Assembly (NCBI GenBank): GCA_963771295.1
Contig: CAVYTB010000017.1
Coordinates: 372,001 to 436,000, forward strand
Direction of reading: 5' to 3'
Length of the DNA: 64,000 nt
From: Acidiferrum sp963771295
GTDB lineage: Bacteria > Acidobacteriota > Terriglobia > Acidiferrales > UBA7541
In this document: positions 1-8,505 of the stretch, piece by piece
How positions within the stretch are numbered: the first letter of the stretch is position 1
Layout of the letters: each line of letters begins with the position of its first letter
The notes under the pieces: generated by a model
The model's input: the letters and a program-made list of their open reading frames with translations, nothing else
Told to the model about the DNA's origin: nothing
Databases searched by the model: none
Translations under genes and position numbers: made by a program

Positions 1-410
1 CGAGCGCGATTGAGTTCTTTTTCGAAAGATTCCGTGAAGAGACGCCGATTGTATAGGCCCGTGAGCGGATCAGTAGCTGCGTTTACTTGAAGCTTTTTAA
101 ATTCGCTGTATTCCACAACCACTGGGACATGAATCAGTCCGGCGGCGGAGAGAACATCCATCAGTGCGGTATGGAGCGAGACGGAACGGCGGAGCTGCTC
201 CGAGAGTTCGCGACGGCGCAAAAGCATCTCTTCCCAAATTTGAACACATTGGCTTTCGCGAAGTTCGAGTTGTGTGGTCGCGCGGAAATAGCGCTGCAGG
301 AACTGACTGCGCGCAGGAATATCCATACTCTCGAGCGTGTCTGCTAGTAGCTCGAAATAGGCGTCTTCCATAGGTAAGCGCGGGGCCACTGAGGCACCGG
401 GGCTGGGCAT
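1..410 (-). CDS. GGDEF-domain protein (putative diguanylate cyclase), N-terminal part, cut by window edge
   Basis: Reading the minus strand from an ATG at 410 gives an open frame of about 136 codons that runs off the left edge. An in-frame ATG at 371 is an alternative start. The first ~110 residues are a helical, Leu/Arg-rich region with no domain I recognise. The last residues read ATDPLTGLYNRR, the standard opening of a GGDEF domain (substrate-binding D and N residues). The GG(D/E)EF active-site motif lies outside the window, so catalytic competence cannot be judged. If active it makes c-di-GMP in the cytoplasm, which fits the two PilZ proteins nearby. Confidence 0.85.
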   Translation of the reverse strand, partial: MPSPGASVAPRLPMEDAYFELLADTLESMDIPARSQFLQRYFRATTQLELRESQCVQIWEEMLLRRRELSEQLRRSVSLHTALMDVLSAAGLIHVPVVVEYSEFKKLQVNAATDPLTGLYNRRLFTESFEKELNRA

Positions 411-676
411 AGCCGACTTTTCCTATTTTCTGACCGTCCCCGCGGGGTTTGGGGCGAGCACAGTAAGGTAACTAGCTAAAGTGGGAGCAAGCCAGATACC
501 ACTTGTACTGTGGATGCAACCAAACGGCGCGATCGGGACAGCCTCGGAGACGTGGCTATCCTATTATAAAATACGGAGATATGGGAGTTCCAAGAAAGAG
601 ATTGTCGAAAGTATAAGGAGGGCGGAATCGGACCCCAAAGAGCTATTTTGAGACGGGGCCAGTTTGGGACAGAGAA
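411..676. other. Intergenic region between a GGDEF gene and a PilZ gene
   Basis: 266 bases without a convincing gene. It holds the upstream region of the leftward GGDEF gene and the 3' side of the leftward PilZ gene. An AT-rich stretch near 559-575 resembles a -10 box, but I find no well-placed -35. No terminator hairpin is obvious. Confidence 0.4.
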
Positions 677-1033
677 TTACTCAAGAGGGCGCAGGAATTC
701 CAGTCCGAAGAGCCGAACATCCCCCAGGATGTCCTGTCGCTTAACCCGGGCAATGATCGGCGGGGTCTCGCTAGGAACGAGGCTTGAGGAGGCTGGGGAG
801 GGGGCTGGTATCGTTAAGTGCACGGTCTGTTCGGGGCGCAAGATATGTGAAGAGGTAATGCAGGCGCCGGTCGCACTAATATTGAGCGTTTTCGTGAGCT
901 CGATAAACTCAAGGCCGGTAGCATCGGAAGCCCTAAGAAAGACCGGGACTTGCAGACGCAGGCGCGGCGAGCGACGCGTATGTGAGGAATCCACGCGAGA
1001 CTCCTCATTAATTTGGTCGAGGCGGATGTCCAT
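677..1033 (-). CDS. PilZ domain protein
   Basis: A 118-residue single-domain protein. It carries the two PilZ signatures for c-di-GMP binding: an RxxxR motif (RRSPR, near residue 20) and N-x-S-x-x-G (NISATG, near residue 52), followed by alternating hydrophobic beta-strand sequence and a closing FGLEFL strand. There is no signal peptide or membrane segment, so it is cytoplasmic. PilZ proteins act as c-di-GMP receptors. Here it sits between a GGDEF gene and a sensor kinase/sigma-54 regulator pair, so a role in controlling the polysaccharide genes is reasonable but inferred. The ATG at 1033 has no strong ribosome-binding site. Confidence 0.85.
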   Translation of the reverse strand: MDIRLDQINEESRVDSSHTRRSPRLRLQVPVFLRASDATGLEFIELTKTLNISATGACITSSHILRPEQTVHLTIPAPSPASSSLVPSETPPIIARVKRQDILGDVRLFGLEFLRPLE

Positions 1034-1300
1034 AATAGTACCTGAGCACTAGTACAAAAGTTAGCAGGTTGGGTGCCAGTTCGCGGCCGACTCCAAGTGC
1101 GAGTAAGCTAATGATTACAATAGAGTTAAAATGGCGTTCAAAGTCGTCCTGTATTTCCGGCGAACTTTCAGGGAAGGTTTGAGCAGCCGAGTTCCCTAAA
1201 TGTGCAAATGGAACGCATTTGCCATTGACAGGCTGAGGGGTCTCTGTAAGTATCAGGCCTCTACCTAGGGAAAATATTTTCCACATACCAAGGAGCCTGA

Positions 1301-2539
1301 TTGGAGAACATGAGCAGCCCCGCCCCGACGTCGCTGGGAGTCAATTCCGCGTTGGCTTCACCCGAACTACCCTTGGGGCAGGTGCGAGGTCTGCTGGAGA
1401 GCGTCGACAAGGGCTTGGTCGTAGCCGATCGCGAGGGTGTAGTGCTTGTGGCGAACACCCGGGCAAGGAAGTTCCTGGAAGAGCAGGGAAAATCCGAGAA
1501 GAACTCCTTGAATATTCTGCGGGAAATGCTGAATGCCGACCCCAAGGAGATCTCTCAGAGGATTCAGAAAGGCGAGCACGAGATCGAACTGGCGGGAACT
1601 GTGAAGGGCCGGAGTTTTTGCGCGCGCGTCAAATGGATTCCAGAATCGGATTGGCTAGTAATTCAGTTTGTGAATGAAGAAGGCGATAAAGCCGCGAGTG
1701 CAGGAACGCAACTTACGGTTCAGGAGTTGTTACAAGAACGGGAAATTACTTACCGCAATTTACTCGCGGCGTACCTCAAGCTGCAGGAAGTGAATCGGCA
1801 AAAGACCGTGTTCCTCGCCTCCGCGGCCCATGAGCTGAAGACGCCCTTGGCGGTTATAAAAGGCTATTACGATCTACTTTTGACTGGCTCGCTGGGAAGA
1901 CTCACGGAAAAGCAAAAAGACATTCTGGAGGAATCCAAGGAAAGCTGCGAGAGACTGGTGCGGCTGGTCTCGATGTTTTTGAATTATTCGGCGCTGGAAA
2001 GCGGAAAACTGGTACTGCAGCTGAGGGAGAACGACCTTCGAGACTGTCTCGATGAAGTAGCGAGATTGCGCGTGGAAGGATTCCAAAGAAAAGGCGTGAA
2101 ACTGGAAACGCAATTAGATCCTTCCATTCCGACATTCCGATTCGACTACCAGAAGGTGCAGCAGGTTGCGGCCAATCTTTTGGACAATGCGTTGAAGCAT
2201 ACGACCGCAGGTGGATGCGTCACGCTGCGTGCCAAGCCCCATTTTTGGGAACGTCGCGTTGCCGAAGTAGCTCCCGTGCAAGAGCGGCGAAGATTCCGGC
2301 TGCCACGCCCGAATAGCGTGGAAGTAAGCGTCACTGATTCAGGAGCGGGGATCGCTCCGGAGCATCATCAGGAGATTTTCGAAGATTTTGTTCGCGTGGA
2401 TCGAAATACATCCGGGATGGGACTGGGGCTAGCAATTGCGAAACGGCTAGTCCAGGCGCACCGCGGGAAGATCTGGGTGGAAAGCGAACAGCATCGCGGT
2501 AGTACGTTTGCCTTCTTGTTGCCGATGGACCAGAACTAG
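1301..2539 (+). CDS. Soluble sensor histidine kinase (PrsK-like)
   Basis: 412 residues. Residues ~28-125 look like a PAS-type sensory domain, 139-168 a helical linker, then a HisKA domain with the H-box AAHELKTPL (phospho-acceptor His177) and a HATPase domain with N-box DNALKHT, G1 DSGAGI, F-box FEDF and G2 GMGLGLAIAK. No transmembrane segment is visible, so it should sense an internal signal. A TTG at 1301 is chosen because AAGGAG (1290-1295) is 5 nt upstream; the ATG at 1310 is too far from it. It is followed 30 bp later by an NtrC-type response regulator, its probable partner. This pairing resembles PrsK/PrsR of exosortase-linked EPS loci; equivalence is inferred. Confidence 0.93.
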   Translation: MENMSSPAPTSLGVNSALASPELPLGQVRGLLESVDKGLVVADREGVVLVANTRARKFLEEQGKSEKNSLNILREMLNADPKEISQRIQKGEHEIELAGTVKGRSFCARVKWIPESDWLVIQFVNEEGDKAASAGTQLTVQELLQEREITYRNLLAAYLKLQEVNRQKTVFLASAAHELKTPLAVIKGYYDLLLTGSLGRLTEKQKDILEESKESCERLVRLVSMFLNYSALESGKLVLQLRENDLRDCLDEVARLRVEGFQRKGVKLETQLDPSIPTFRFDYQKVQQVAANLLDNALKHTTAGGCVTLRAKPHFWERRVAEVAPVQERRRFRLPRPNSVEVSVTDSGAGIAPEHHQEIFEDFVRVDRNTSGMGLGLAIAKRLVQAHRGKIWVESEQHRGSTFAFLLPMDQN

Positions 2540-2569
2540 CAAACGGATGAAACAAAAAGGGGAAGACCG

Positions 2570-4048
2570 ATGGCAGTTAAAGAACGAATCCTAGTTGTGG
2601 ATGACGAGCCCAGCATACGCAAATATCTTCAGACATTGCTGGAGGTGGACGGCTTCGAGGTGGAAGCCGTTAGCAGCGGCCGGGAAGCAATAAACCGCGT
2701 GAACAAAGGGGAGCGGCCGGACTTCATTATTCTGGATGTGTTGATGCCGGAGATGGGCGGGTTGGAAACGCTGCAGGAACTGATGCAGATGGACCGCAAC
2801 CTGAACGTCATCATGCTGTCCTGCTCCAATGAGGTGGGTACCGTTGTCGAAGCGATCCGACTGGGTGCGCATGACTACCTGACGAAGCCATTTGAAAAGA
2901 CGGAACTGGACGCCGCGATGCTGAAGTCGCGTCAAAAGAAGCAGTTGACGCAGGAGAACCAGGCGCTGCGTGATTACTGCGATCAGGTAACCGAGGATCT
3001 GAGTTTTCTTGCTGCCAGTCCGCAGATGGTACGGATTCGTCAGCAGATACTGCAGATTGCTCCTGTGGACGTCCCGGTATTTGTTTGTGGCGAGAGCGGC
3101 GTAGGCAAGGAAGTCGTGGCGCGCATGATTCATTTGCGCTCGAAACGAAGAAATCAAGCGTTTATCAAAGTCAATTGCGCGGCGTTGCCAGGTGAGCTGC
3201 TGGAATCGGAGTTGTTTGGATTCGAGCAGGGGGCGTTTACCGGAGCAGTTAGGGCGAAGCCCGGAAAATTCGAGTTGGCCAACAAGGGCACAATCTTTTT
3301 GGATGAAATTGCGGAAATGTCCGTGCACCTACAAGCGAAGCTATTGCATGTGTTGCAGGACCATCAATATTCAAGACTCGGCGGCAGACACCTTGTGGAA
3401 ACCGATGTGCGCGTGCTGGCCGCAACCAACGTGGATGTACAGGAAGCGATGAAGGACGGCAGATTCCGCGAAGACTTGTATTACCGGTTGAACGTCCTGT
3501 CCATCAATGTGCCTCCACTGCGCGAGCGCACGTCGGAAATTCCTCTGCTGTTCAAGCATTTTCTGGAAAAGTACAGCGAAAAATTTGGTAAGAACATGCA
3601 GACGCCCTCCAAACACCTGCTGGATGCGGCCATGAATTATCCGTGGCCGGGTAACCTGCGGGAGTTGGAAAACTTCGTGAAGCGCTACGTCATCCTTGAG
3701 GATGATGAGGGGAGTTTGCGGGAATTGATCGAGATGTCAAAACTTCGCCAGAAGACCGCGCCTAGGGAAGAATCGCATGTGCCGCGCGAACAGGGATTGA
3801 AAGCGCTGGTGCGCGGACTGAAGGACGAAGCGGAGATGGAAGCGATCGCCGACGCGCTGGAAAAAACCAGGTGGTGCCGGAAGGATGCGGCCAAAATGCT
3901 GGGGATAAGTTATAAGGCGCTCCTTTATAAAATGAGGCAGTTCAACCTGGACACGCCAAGAACCCGGCGTCCCTCCGCAGCAAAACCAGAAGTGCCGCAA
4001 CCGCCGGAGGATGGTACTGCTACCCCAATTGGGGTTAAGGCGGATTAG
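2570..4048 (+). CDS. NtrC-family sigma-54 response regulator (PrsR-like)
   Basis: 492 residues in three domains: receiver (1-~120, phospho-acceptor Asp56 in FIILDVLMP, conserved acidic DDE at 11-13, Lys107 in TKPF), AAA+ sigma-54 activation domain (~145-385; Walker A GESGVGK at 174-180, sigma-54 contact loop GAFTGA at 221-226, Walker B TIFLDEIAEM at 241-250), and a Fis-type helix-turn-helix near 425-460. It should use ATP hydrolysis to open sigma-54 promoters. AAGGGGAAG lies just before the ATG. It is co-directional with the histidine kinase. A good sigma-54 promoter match at 21523-21538, before the antiterminator gene, is a plausible target. Confidence 0.95.
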   Translation: MAVKERILVVDDEPSIRKYLQTLLEVDGFEVEAVSSGREAINRVNKGERPDFIILDVLMPEMGGLETLQELMQMDRNLNVIMLSCSNEVGTVVEAIRLGAHDYLTKPFEKTELDAAMLKSRQKKQLTQENQALRDYCDQVTEDLSFLAASPQMVRIRQQILQIAPVDVPVFVCGESGVGKEVVARMIHLRSKRRNQAFIKVNCAALPGELLESELFGFEQGAFTGAVRAKPGKFELANKGTIFLDEIAEMSVHLQAKLLHVLQDHQYSRLGGRHLVETDVRVLAATNVDVQEAMKDGRFREDLYYRLNVLSINVPPLRERTSEIPLLFKHFLEKYSEKFGKNMQTPSKHLLDAAMNYPWPGNLRELENFVKRYVILEDDEGSLRELIEMSKLRQKTAPREESHVPREQGLKALVRGLKDEAEMEAIADALEKTRWCRKDAAKMLGISYKALLYKMRQFNLDTPRTRRPSAAKPEVPQPPEDGTATPIGVKAD

Positions 4049-4411
4049 ACAGTGGCGTCTGTCACGTATGGCACGCCGCCTAAAAACAAAACTTGCACGA
4101 TTGCCCTCTGGCAAGGTATTGTGCGCATCGAAACGTAAGTAACACAGAGAGCTGTCTCCCTGGCAAGAAGCGTTTCTGTGGTGCCAAACGGAAGCAGGGA
4201 AGATAGCGGTTTGTCGGCTCATCTGCAGTGTCTGTCCAGTGAAACCTGTATTGTGTGGAAATAGTGGGTGGAGAAGTATCTGAACACATGAGAGTGGAGA
4301 GATTTTGCCTGCTCGAATGTGCCGCCGCAGAATAAAGTAACAAAGATGGTTGCAACTGAAAACCATAGCTGGTAGTGGCGCAAAGGGCAGTGGCCACGGA
4401 CGGAGTCACGA
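4049..4411. other. Intergenic region upstream of the second PilZ gene
   Basis: 363 bases with no credible gene. It contains only a small TTGCC/GGCAA hairpin near 4101-4114 with no U-tract. I see no confident promoter or terminator, although a promoter for the 4412 gene is expected here. Confidence 0.35.
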
Positions 4412-4759
4412 ATGGGGGTAATGACAGAACGTCGGACCGCAAGGCGCTATGACCTGACGCTCCCGATAAGCATTCGCTTCGCGGTGGAGAAGATTATCGG
4501 ACGGCAGGACGGCAGGACCCGGGACATATCGACTAGGGGCTTGTATTTTGTAATCGACAAGGATATGGATGCGGGCTCGGAACTGGATATCACATTGACA
4601 TTGCCGGCAGAGATCACTCACGGCACCGATGTATATGTTCGCGCGCAGGGAAAAGTAGTCCGGGTGGAGAGGCGCGTGGAAGAAGGTGAGCCGCGATTGG
4701 GAGTCGCGGCGGTCATCGAAAGGTATGACATCATCCGAGGCGAGAATGCCGGGAAGTGA
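4412..4759 (+). CDS. PilZ domain protein
   Basis: 115 residues forming one PilZ domain. The c-di-GMP motifs are present: RxxxR (RRTAR, residues ~7-11) and D-x-S-x-x-G (DISTRG, near residue 39). Beta-strand-rich sequence and a closing LGVAAVIERY strand follow. It has no membrane segment. The ATG at 4412 is preferred because GGAG (4402-4405) lies 6 nt upstream; the next ATG at 4421 has no properly spaced site. Its position between two sigma-54 activator genes suggests a c-di-GMP input to EPS control. It differs clearly in sequence from the PilZ protein at 677-1033, so it is not a recent duplicate. Confidence 0.88.
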   Translation: MGVMTERRTARRYDLTLPISIRFAVEKIIGRQDGRTRDISTRGLYFVIDKDMDAGSELDITLTLPAEITHGTDVYVRAQGKVVRVERRVEEGEPRLGVAAVIERYDIIRGENAGK

Positions 4760-5013
4760 AGCGCGTGGGTGAGACAAAGGAAAGAAGCATCAAGAAAAAG
4801 GTTAATTAAGAGAAGAAAGGTTCCTGCGTGTGTGCCGAGAGTTCCCGTTCAGGGAAACTAACGGTCAATCGTGACGCGTCGTTGGTTTTAGTACCTGCCT
4901 GCCATTGAAAACGTATCCTCTTAACAATAAACGATTTAATTTTCGTGGACCTACTATTCGGCTTGTTTCGATGTTCTTCTGTTTGGGCACGGATGTGCAC
5001 CCGAAGCAGCGGA

Positions 5014-6057
5014 ATGATTATGGCCGAAGAAACCGCCAAGAAAAGCAATGGCGAAAGACTGAATCTGGTCCCCCCGGAACATGTTCTTTTTGGACTTTCT
5101 CCGACAATGGCGGAGGTGAGAAACCGCGCGCAAAAGATTTGCCATACGAATATCCCGATTTTACTTTCTGGCGAGGGTGGAACCGGCAAGGAAGCGTTGG
5201 CGCGCTGGATTCACGCCAATTCAGAATACGGCTCGGGTGAATTCGTCAAAGTGAACTGTGCCGCAATTCCCGGGACGCTTCTAGAGAGCGAGCTTTTTGG
5301 GTACGAGAAGGGTGCGTTCACGGGAGCGCTACAGTCCAAACCTGGGCGAGTGGAACTGGCTCACCGCGGAACACTGTTTCTGGACGAAATCGCGGACTTG
5401 GATTTGAATCTACAGAGTAAGCTGTTGCATTTTCTGCAGGACGGCACATTCGCGCGAATAGGCGATCAATCAGAACGCCGAGTCGATGCCCGGTTACTTT
5501 GTGCAACCAACAAGAACCTGGAGGAAGAGACGGAAGCGGGAAGATTCCGGCAGGATCTGTACTATCGCATTCATGTTTTCCGTTTGAAATTGCCGGCATT
5601 GCGAGACCGACGAGAAGATATTCCTCTGCTCGTGGAGTTCTTCAGACACCAATTTGTGAAGCAGTTTGGCATGAAGGCGGATCCAATTCCCACGGAGTTG
5701 ATGGAATATTTGCAGAATCTGAATTGGCAAGGGAATATCCGCGAACTGTCCAATGGAGTGGCTCGTTACGTATTAATCGGTCCGGAGGCGGTGATCCAGC
5801 ACGAAAACGGGCCGAAGCGATCACGTATTCAGGTGAGTGCAGGCGAAGGCGCCGTTCCAATTACCCTCAAGCGGTTGGCAAAGGATGCCATCAAAGAAAT
5901 GGAACGGAACGTTATCCTCGAAACGCTACGAGCAAATCAGTGGAATCGGCGAAAGACGGCTGAAGCGCTAAAAATTAGCTATCGAGCGCTGATTTACAAG
6001 ATACGAGACAGCGGTCTGGCGCAAGCGCGAGGGATAGAACGAGGCTTGCGCGATTAG
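5014..6057 (+). CDS. Sigma-54-dependent activator lacking a receiver domain
   Basis: About 347 residues. The AAA+ domain begins almost at the N-terminus (HVLFGLSPTMAEV), with Walker A GEGGTGK (53-59), GAFTGA (100-105), Walker B TLFLDEIADL (120-129) and arginine-finger region RFRQDLYYRI. The C-terminus has a Fis-type DNA-binding helix-turn-helix (~300-340). No receiver, PAS, GAF or V4R domain is present, so as in PspF, control must come from a partner protein or expression level. Starts at 5014 and 5020 are both possible; an upstream in-frame extension to 4945 lacks activator-like sequence. The AAA+ part is close to that of the 2570-4048 regulator, suggesting an old duplication that lost the receiver. 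Confidence 0.9.
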   Translation: MIMAEETAKKSNGERLNLVPPEHVLFGLSPTMAEVRNRAQKICHTNIPILLSGEGGTGKEALARWIHANSEYGSGEFVKVNCAAIPGTLLESELFGYEKGAFTGALQSKPGRVELAHRGTLFLDEIADLDLNLQSKLLHFLQDGTFARIGDQSERRVDARLLCATNKNLEEETEAGRFRQDLYYRIHVFRLKLPALRDRREDIPLLVEFFRHQFVKQFGMKADPIPTELMEYLQNLNWQGNIRELSNGVARYVLIGPEAVIQHENGPKRSRIQVSAGEGAVPITLKRLAKDAIKEMERNVILETLRANQWNRRKTAEALKISYRALIYKIRDSGLAQARGIERGLRD

Positions 6058-6080
6058 GGTGGAGTCGCACGTCGTGGTTG

Positions 6081-7271
6081 TTAAGCTCTCTTACTGAAAA
6101 CTCGCCGATAAGCGGCGAGCAGGTTGCCGACAGAATATTCCCAAGCAAGTTCCTGTTCGACTCGTCTCCGGCCAAACTGGCCCATCGTTTGCCGCGCGTC
6201 GGGATTTTCGAGCAGCCAGAGAATTTTGGCGGCAAAATCCGGCACCTGGTTCTTGTTGTCGCTGTATAGCGCGGCTTGGCCAGCGCTGAACCGGCCTTCC
6301 GTGAGATCAAACTGGACGATTGGCTTACCCAAAGCCATGTACTCCATGATCTTGATCATCGTCGAAATATCATTCATTTTGCAGGGTTTGTCGGGATTCA
6401 CACAAACATCGGCTGTGGAGAGAATCTCGAGGAGATCTTTATCGGGAATCCTGCCGGTGAAGTTCACCGTATCTTCAAGCGACTTGTCCTTCACCATCTG
6501 CCGAAGGCCGGGAAGCCCGGGTCCTCCCCCGACGCAAGTGAAGTGAACATCGCGTCTACCTGAGCTTTTGATGTGTTGAGCGACGTCCAGAAGGATGTCG
6601 AGGCCCTCCTGAATACTCATCGTTCCAACATAACCCACGAGGTAAGGTTTGCCGTACTTTAGCGTGGTGACTGGCGGGACAGGTCTAAAGGTCTCCAGGT
6701 CTGGCCCGTTGCGTACAATGAAGACATCTTCGGGAGCGAGGCCGCCGCGGGTGATGGCTAAGTTCTTGTAGCTTGCATTGGTGGCCATAACGACATCAGC
6801 AAAACGATAGCTAAGTTTTTCAAGCCACACCTGAATCTTGTAAAAGAAGTCTTCCCGTTCATATTTCGAGAAGTACAATTCCGGGTTCGCATCGTGATGA
6901 TCAAAAATATATTTGACGCCGAAAAGCTTGAAGGGCAAAGCAACGAGGAAGATGTCATCCGGAGGATTACAACCCTGAATCACGTGAAATCCGTGGCGCA
7001 GAAAGATCCACCAGGTATACAGAAACTCCCAAAATAATGCCCACGCGTACTCGCGCACGTAACCTAGCGGGCTATCGCCTTCGCGAGGCATGGGATGCCG
7101 GTATACCCGAATATCTTCGAGAACTTCATAACTCTTTGAGTAGCCTTTCCCGCGAGGGCACAGAACGGTCACTTCGTAGCCGTCCTTGTAAAGAGACGTA
7201 GCCTCTTTCCAAACGCGCGAATCGAAGGGCACGGGCAGGTTCTCGACGATGATGAGGACTTTTCTTTTCAT
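6081..7271 (-). CDS. GT4-family glycosyltransferase
   Basis: 396 residues with the GT-B layout of group-1 glycosyltransferases. The N-terminal Rossmann half begins KVLIIVENLPVPFDSRVWKEA; the C-terminal donor half has VGYVGTMSIQEGLDILL, the TGRIPDKDLLEILSTADVCV segment and the E-x7-E-like region KIMEYMALGKPIVQFDLTEGR that holds the nucleotide sugar. It should add a sugar to a lipid-linked or growing glycan at the inner membrane face. It is the last gene of a three-gene minus-strand operon with the toroid protein (19-bp gap) and AlgD, so a GDP-mannuronate or GDP-mannose donor is a reasonable but unproven guess. Confidence 0.9.
   Translation of the reverse strand: MKRKVLIIVENLPVPFDSRVWKEATSLYKDGYEVTVLCPRGKGYSKSYEVLEDIRVYRHPMPREGDSPLGYVREYAWALFWEFLYTWWIFLRHGFHVIQGCNPPDDIFLVALPFKLFGVKYIFDHHDANPELYFSKYEREDFFYKIQVWLEKLSYRFADVVMATNASYKNLAITRGGLAPEDVFIVRNGPDLETFRPVPPVTTLKYGKPYLVGYVGTMSIQEGLDILLDVAQHIKSSGRRDVHFTCVGGGPGLPGLRQMVKDKSLEDTVNFTGRIPDKDLLEILSTADVCVNPDKPCKMNDISTMIKIMEYMALGKPIVQFDLTEGRFSAGQAALYSDNKNQVPDFAAKILWLLENPDARQTMGQFGRRRVEQELAWEYSVGNLLAAYRRVFSKRA
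6101..6119 (-). terminator. Hairpin overlapping the 3' end of the GT4 gene
   Basis: CTCGCCG (6101-6107) and CGGCGAG (6113-6119) form a perfect 7-bp stem with a 5-nt loop, followed on the minus strand by TTTTC. It lies inside the last codons of the leftward GT4 gene, between convergent genes. It could be a weak intrinsic terminator in either direction. The U-tract is short, so this is tentative. Confidence 0.35.
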
Positions 7272-7290
7272 GGACCAGAGCCCGTTCGTT

Positions 7291-8505
7291 CTACAACAGC
7301 TTGTAGAGCCCGGCGAGCGCGCAAAGCATGGTTGCCTGGCCCCAGTGTAGTGTTGGGGTCTTGTTCACCAGCCAGTTTGCGTACCTTCGATAGTAGAAGT
7401 AACCGGTGGGATCCTGCATGTTTTCGATTGTCCAGGTTGCTACCCGCATGGCCAGCGCCAGGCTTTCGGGATCGCGATCATGAAAGAAAACGAGTGTGTC
7501 GATCGCTTGAGACGAACATTGGATGTCGATTGGCAAAGTTTTGTGATCGTAGTAACGCGGAGTTCCGTCAGCAAGAAAGAAAGTTTTTTTCCAATAGTCG
7601 TAGCCGGCCTGCAGATTTCCTTCAAAGCGATGGTCGCCCGTAGCGGTCATGTAGTACTTGAAGCAATCCAGCACATAAGCAGTGTGGAAATTGTCGACCC
7701 AGTGCAAATTGGCAGGCTCTCCGTAATACCAGGAGGAGTCGGCGCGTTGATACTTGGCGGTGTACTTGATGGCCTTCTCAGCCAGTGCGCGATAGGCTTC
7801 ATTGCCCGTGTGCGAATAGGTTCGCGCCAGTAAGCTGGCACCCAAGGTATTGGAATTGTGTACCTGTTTGTTCTGTCCGGGTATATAGCTGATGCAAACA
7901 GAATCGCCGTCGGCATGCGTAGCCAAATCGCGCAGAATGTGCTCGCAAGCACTCACCGCCACGTTCAGATAGGTATCGTTCTTGAAATGATCACAACCGT
8001 CCAGAAAGGCGTGGCCAATGAGAGAGGTCCACACGATGGTCGGAACCCCCTTGGGCAAATAGAAGCTTCGCGATTGATAGTCGAAATGATTGCCCCAGCA
8101 TGCGCCAGAATAGTTGCGAGATTGGTGATCGATGAGCCACTGCAAAGCAAATTCCGCTTTGTCTGCCCAAGCCTGCTCACCGGTGGCCTGGTGCAACCGG
8201 ATAAATGCTCTAGCCAGAAAGCCCATTCCTTTTGTGGAGTGGCTCTTGGGGATACCCAGCACCGGGCGCAGGTTAATCGGGAAGCGGCGAACGCCCTGTT
8301 GCAGCACGGTGCGAAGGAAGTTGGTCTCAAATGTCAGAGGACGAGCGAACTTCGCGTTCAAGCCATCGAACGTGTCATAGCCCTGGTAGTCGTTCTTCTC
8401 AAGCCAGCCGGATAGCCGCGCGATGGATTCAGAAATCTGAAGCTTGGAAGCGCTGCTGCTTTTGACGGTTACGTCGTTACCAGCAGATGCCGTCGTACTT
8501 GCCAT
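7291..8505 (-). CDS. Alpha/alpha-toroid protein, putative polysaccharide-active enzyme
   Basis: 404 residues with repeating helix-hairpin sequence rich in Trp, Tyr and His (HSTKGMGFLARAF, WIDN/WVDNFHTAYVLDC, CSSQAIDTLVFF, a final LHWGQATMLCALAGL), typical of (alpha/alpha)6 barrels in glycan-active enzymes. I cannot name the family with certainty. No signal peptide is seen, so it appears cytoplasmic, which is unusual for a lyase or hydrolase. The ATG at 8505 is chosen because AGGAG lies 5 nt upstream; an upstream start at 8535 would lie deeper inside algD. It overlaps algD by 29 bp and precedes a GT4 gene by 19 bp, so it probably acts on the same mannuronate-type glycan or precursor. Confidence 0.7.
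   Translation of the reverse strand: MASTTASAGNDVTVKSSSASKLQISESIARLSGWLEKNDYQGYDTFDGLNAKFARPLTFETNFLRTVLQQGVRRFPINLRPVLGIPKSHSTKGMGFLARAFIRLHQATGEQAWADKAEFALQWLIDHQSRNYSGACWGNHFDYQSRSFYLPKGVPTIVWTSLIGHAFLDGCDHFKNDTYLNVAVSACEHILRDLATHADGDSVCISYIPGQNKQVHNSNTLGASLLARTYSHTGNEAYRALAEKAIKYTAKYQRADSSWYYGEPANLHWVDNFHTAYVLDCFKYYMTATGDHRFEGNLQAGYDYWKKTFFLADGTPRYYDHKTLPIDIQCSSQAIDTLVFFHDRDPESLALAMRVATWTIENMQDPTGYFYYRRYANWLVNKTPTLHWGQATMLCALAGLYKLL

Noticed and set aside
2591..3328. 245-codon antisense frame across the NtrC-type regulator
   Set aside because: The plus-strand frame shows complete domains with catalytic motifs; the antisense product has unusual composition and no recognisable domain.
5000..5019. 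GGGCAC...GTGCA sequence at 4985-5001 as a sigma-54 promoter for the receiver-less activator
   Set aside because: The -24 and -12 elements are one base too close, which is normally inactive.
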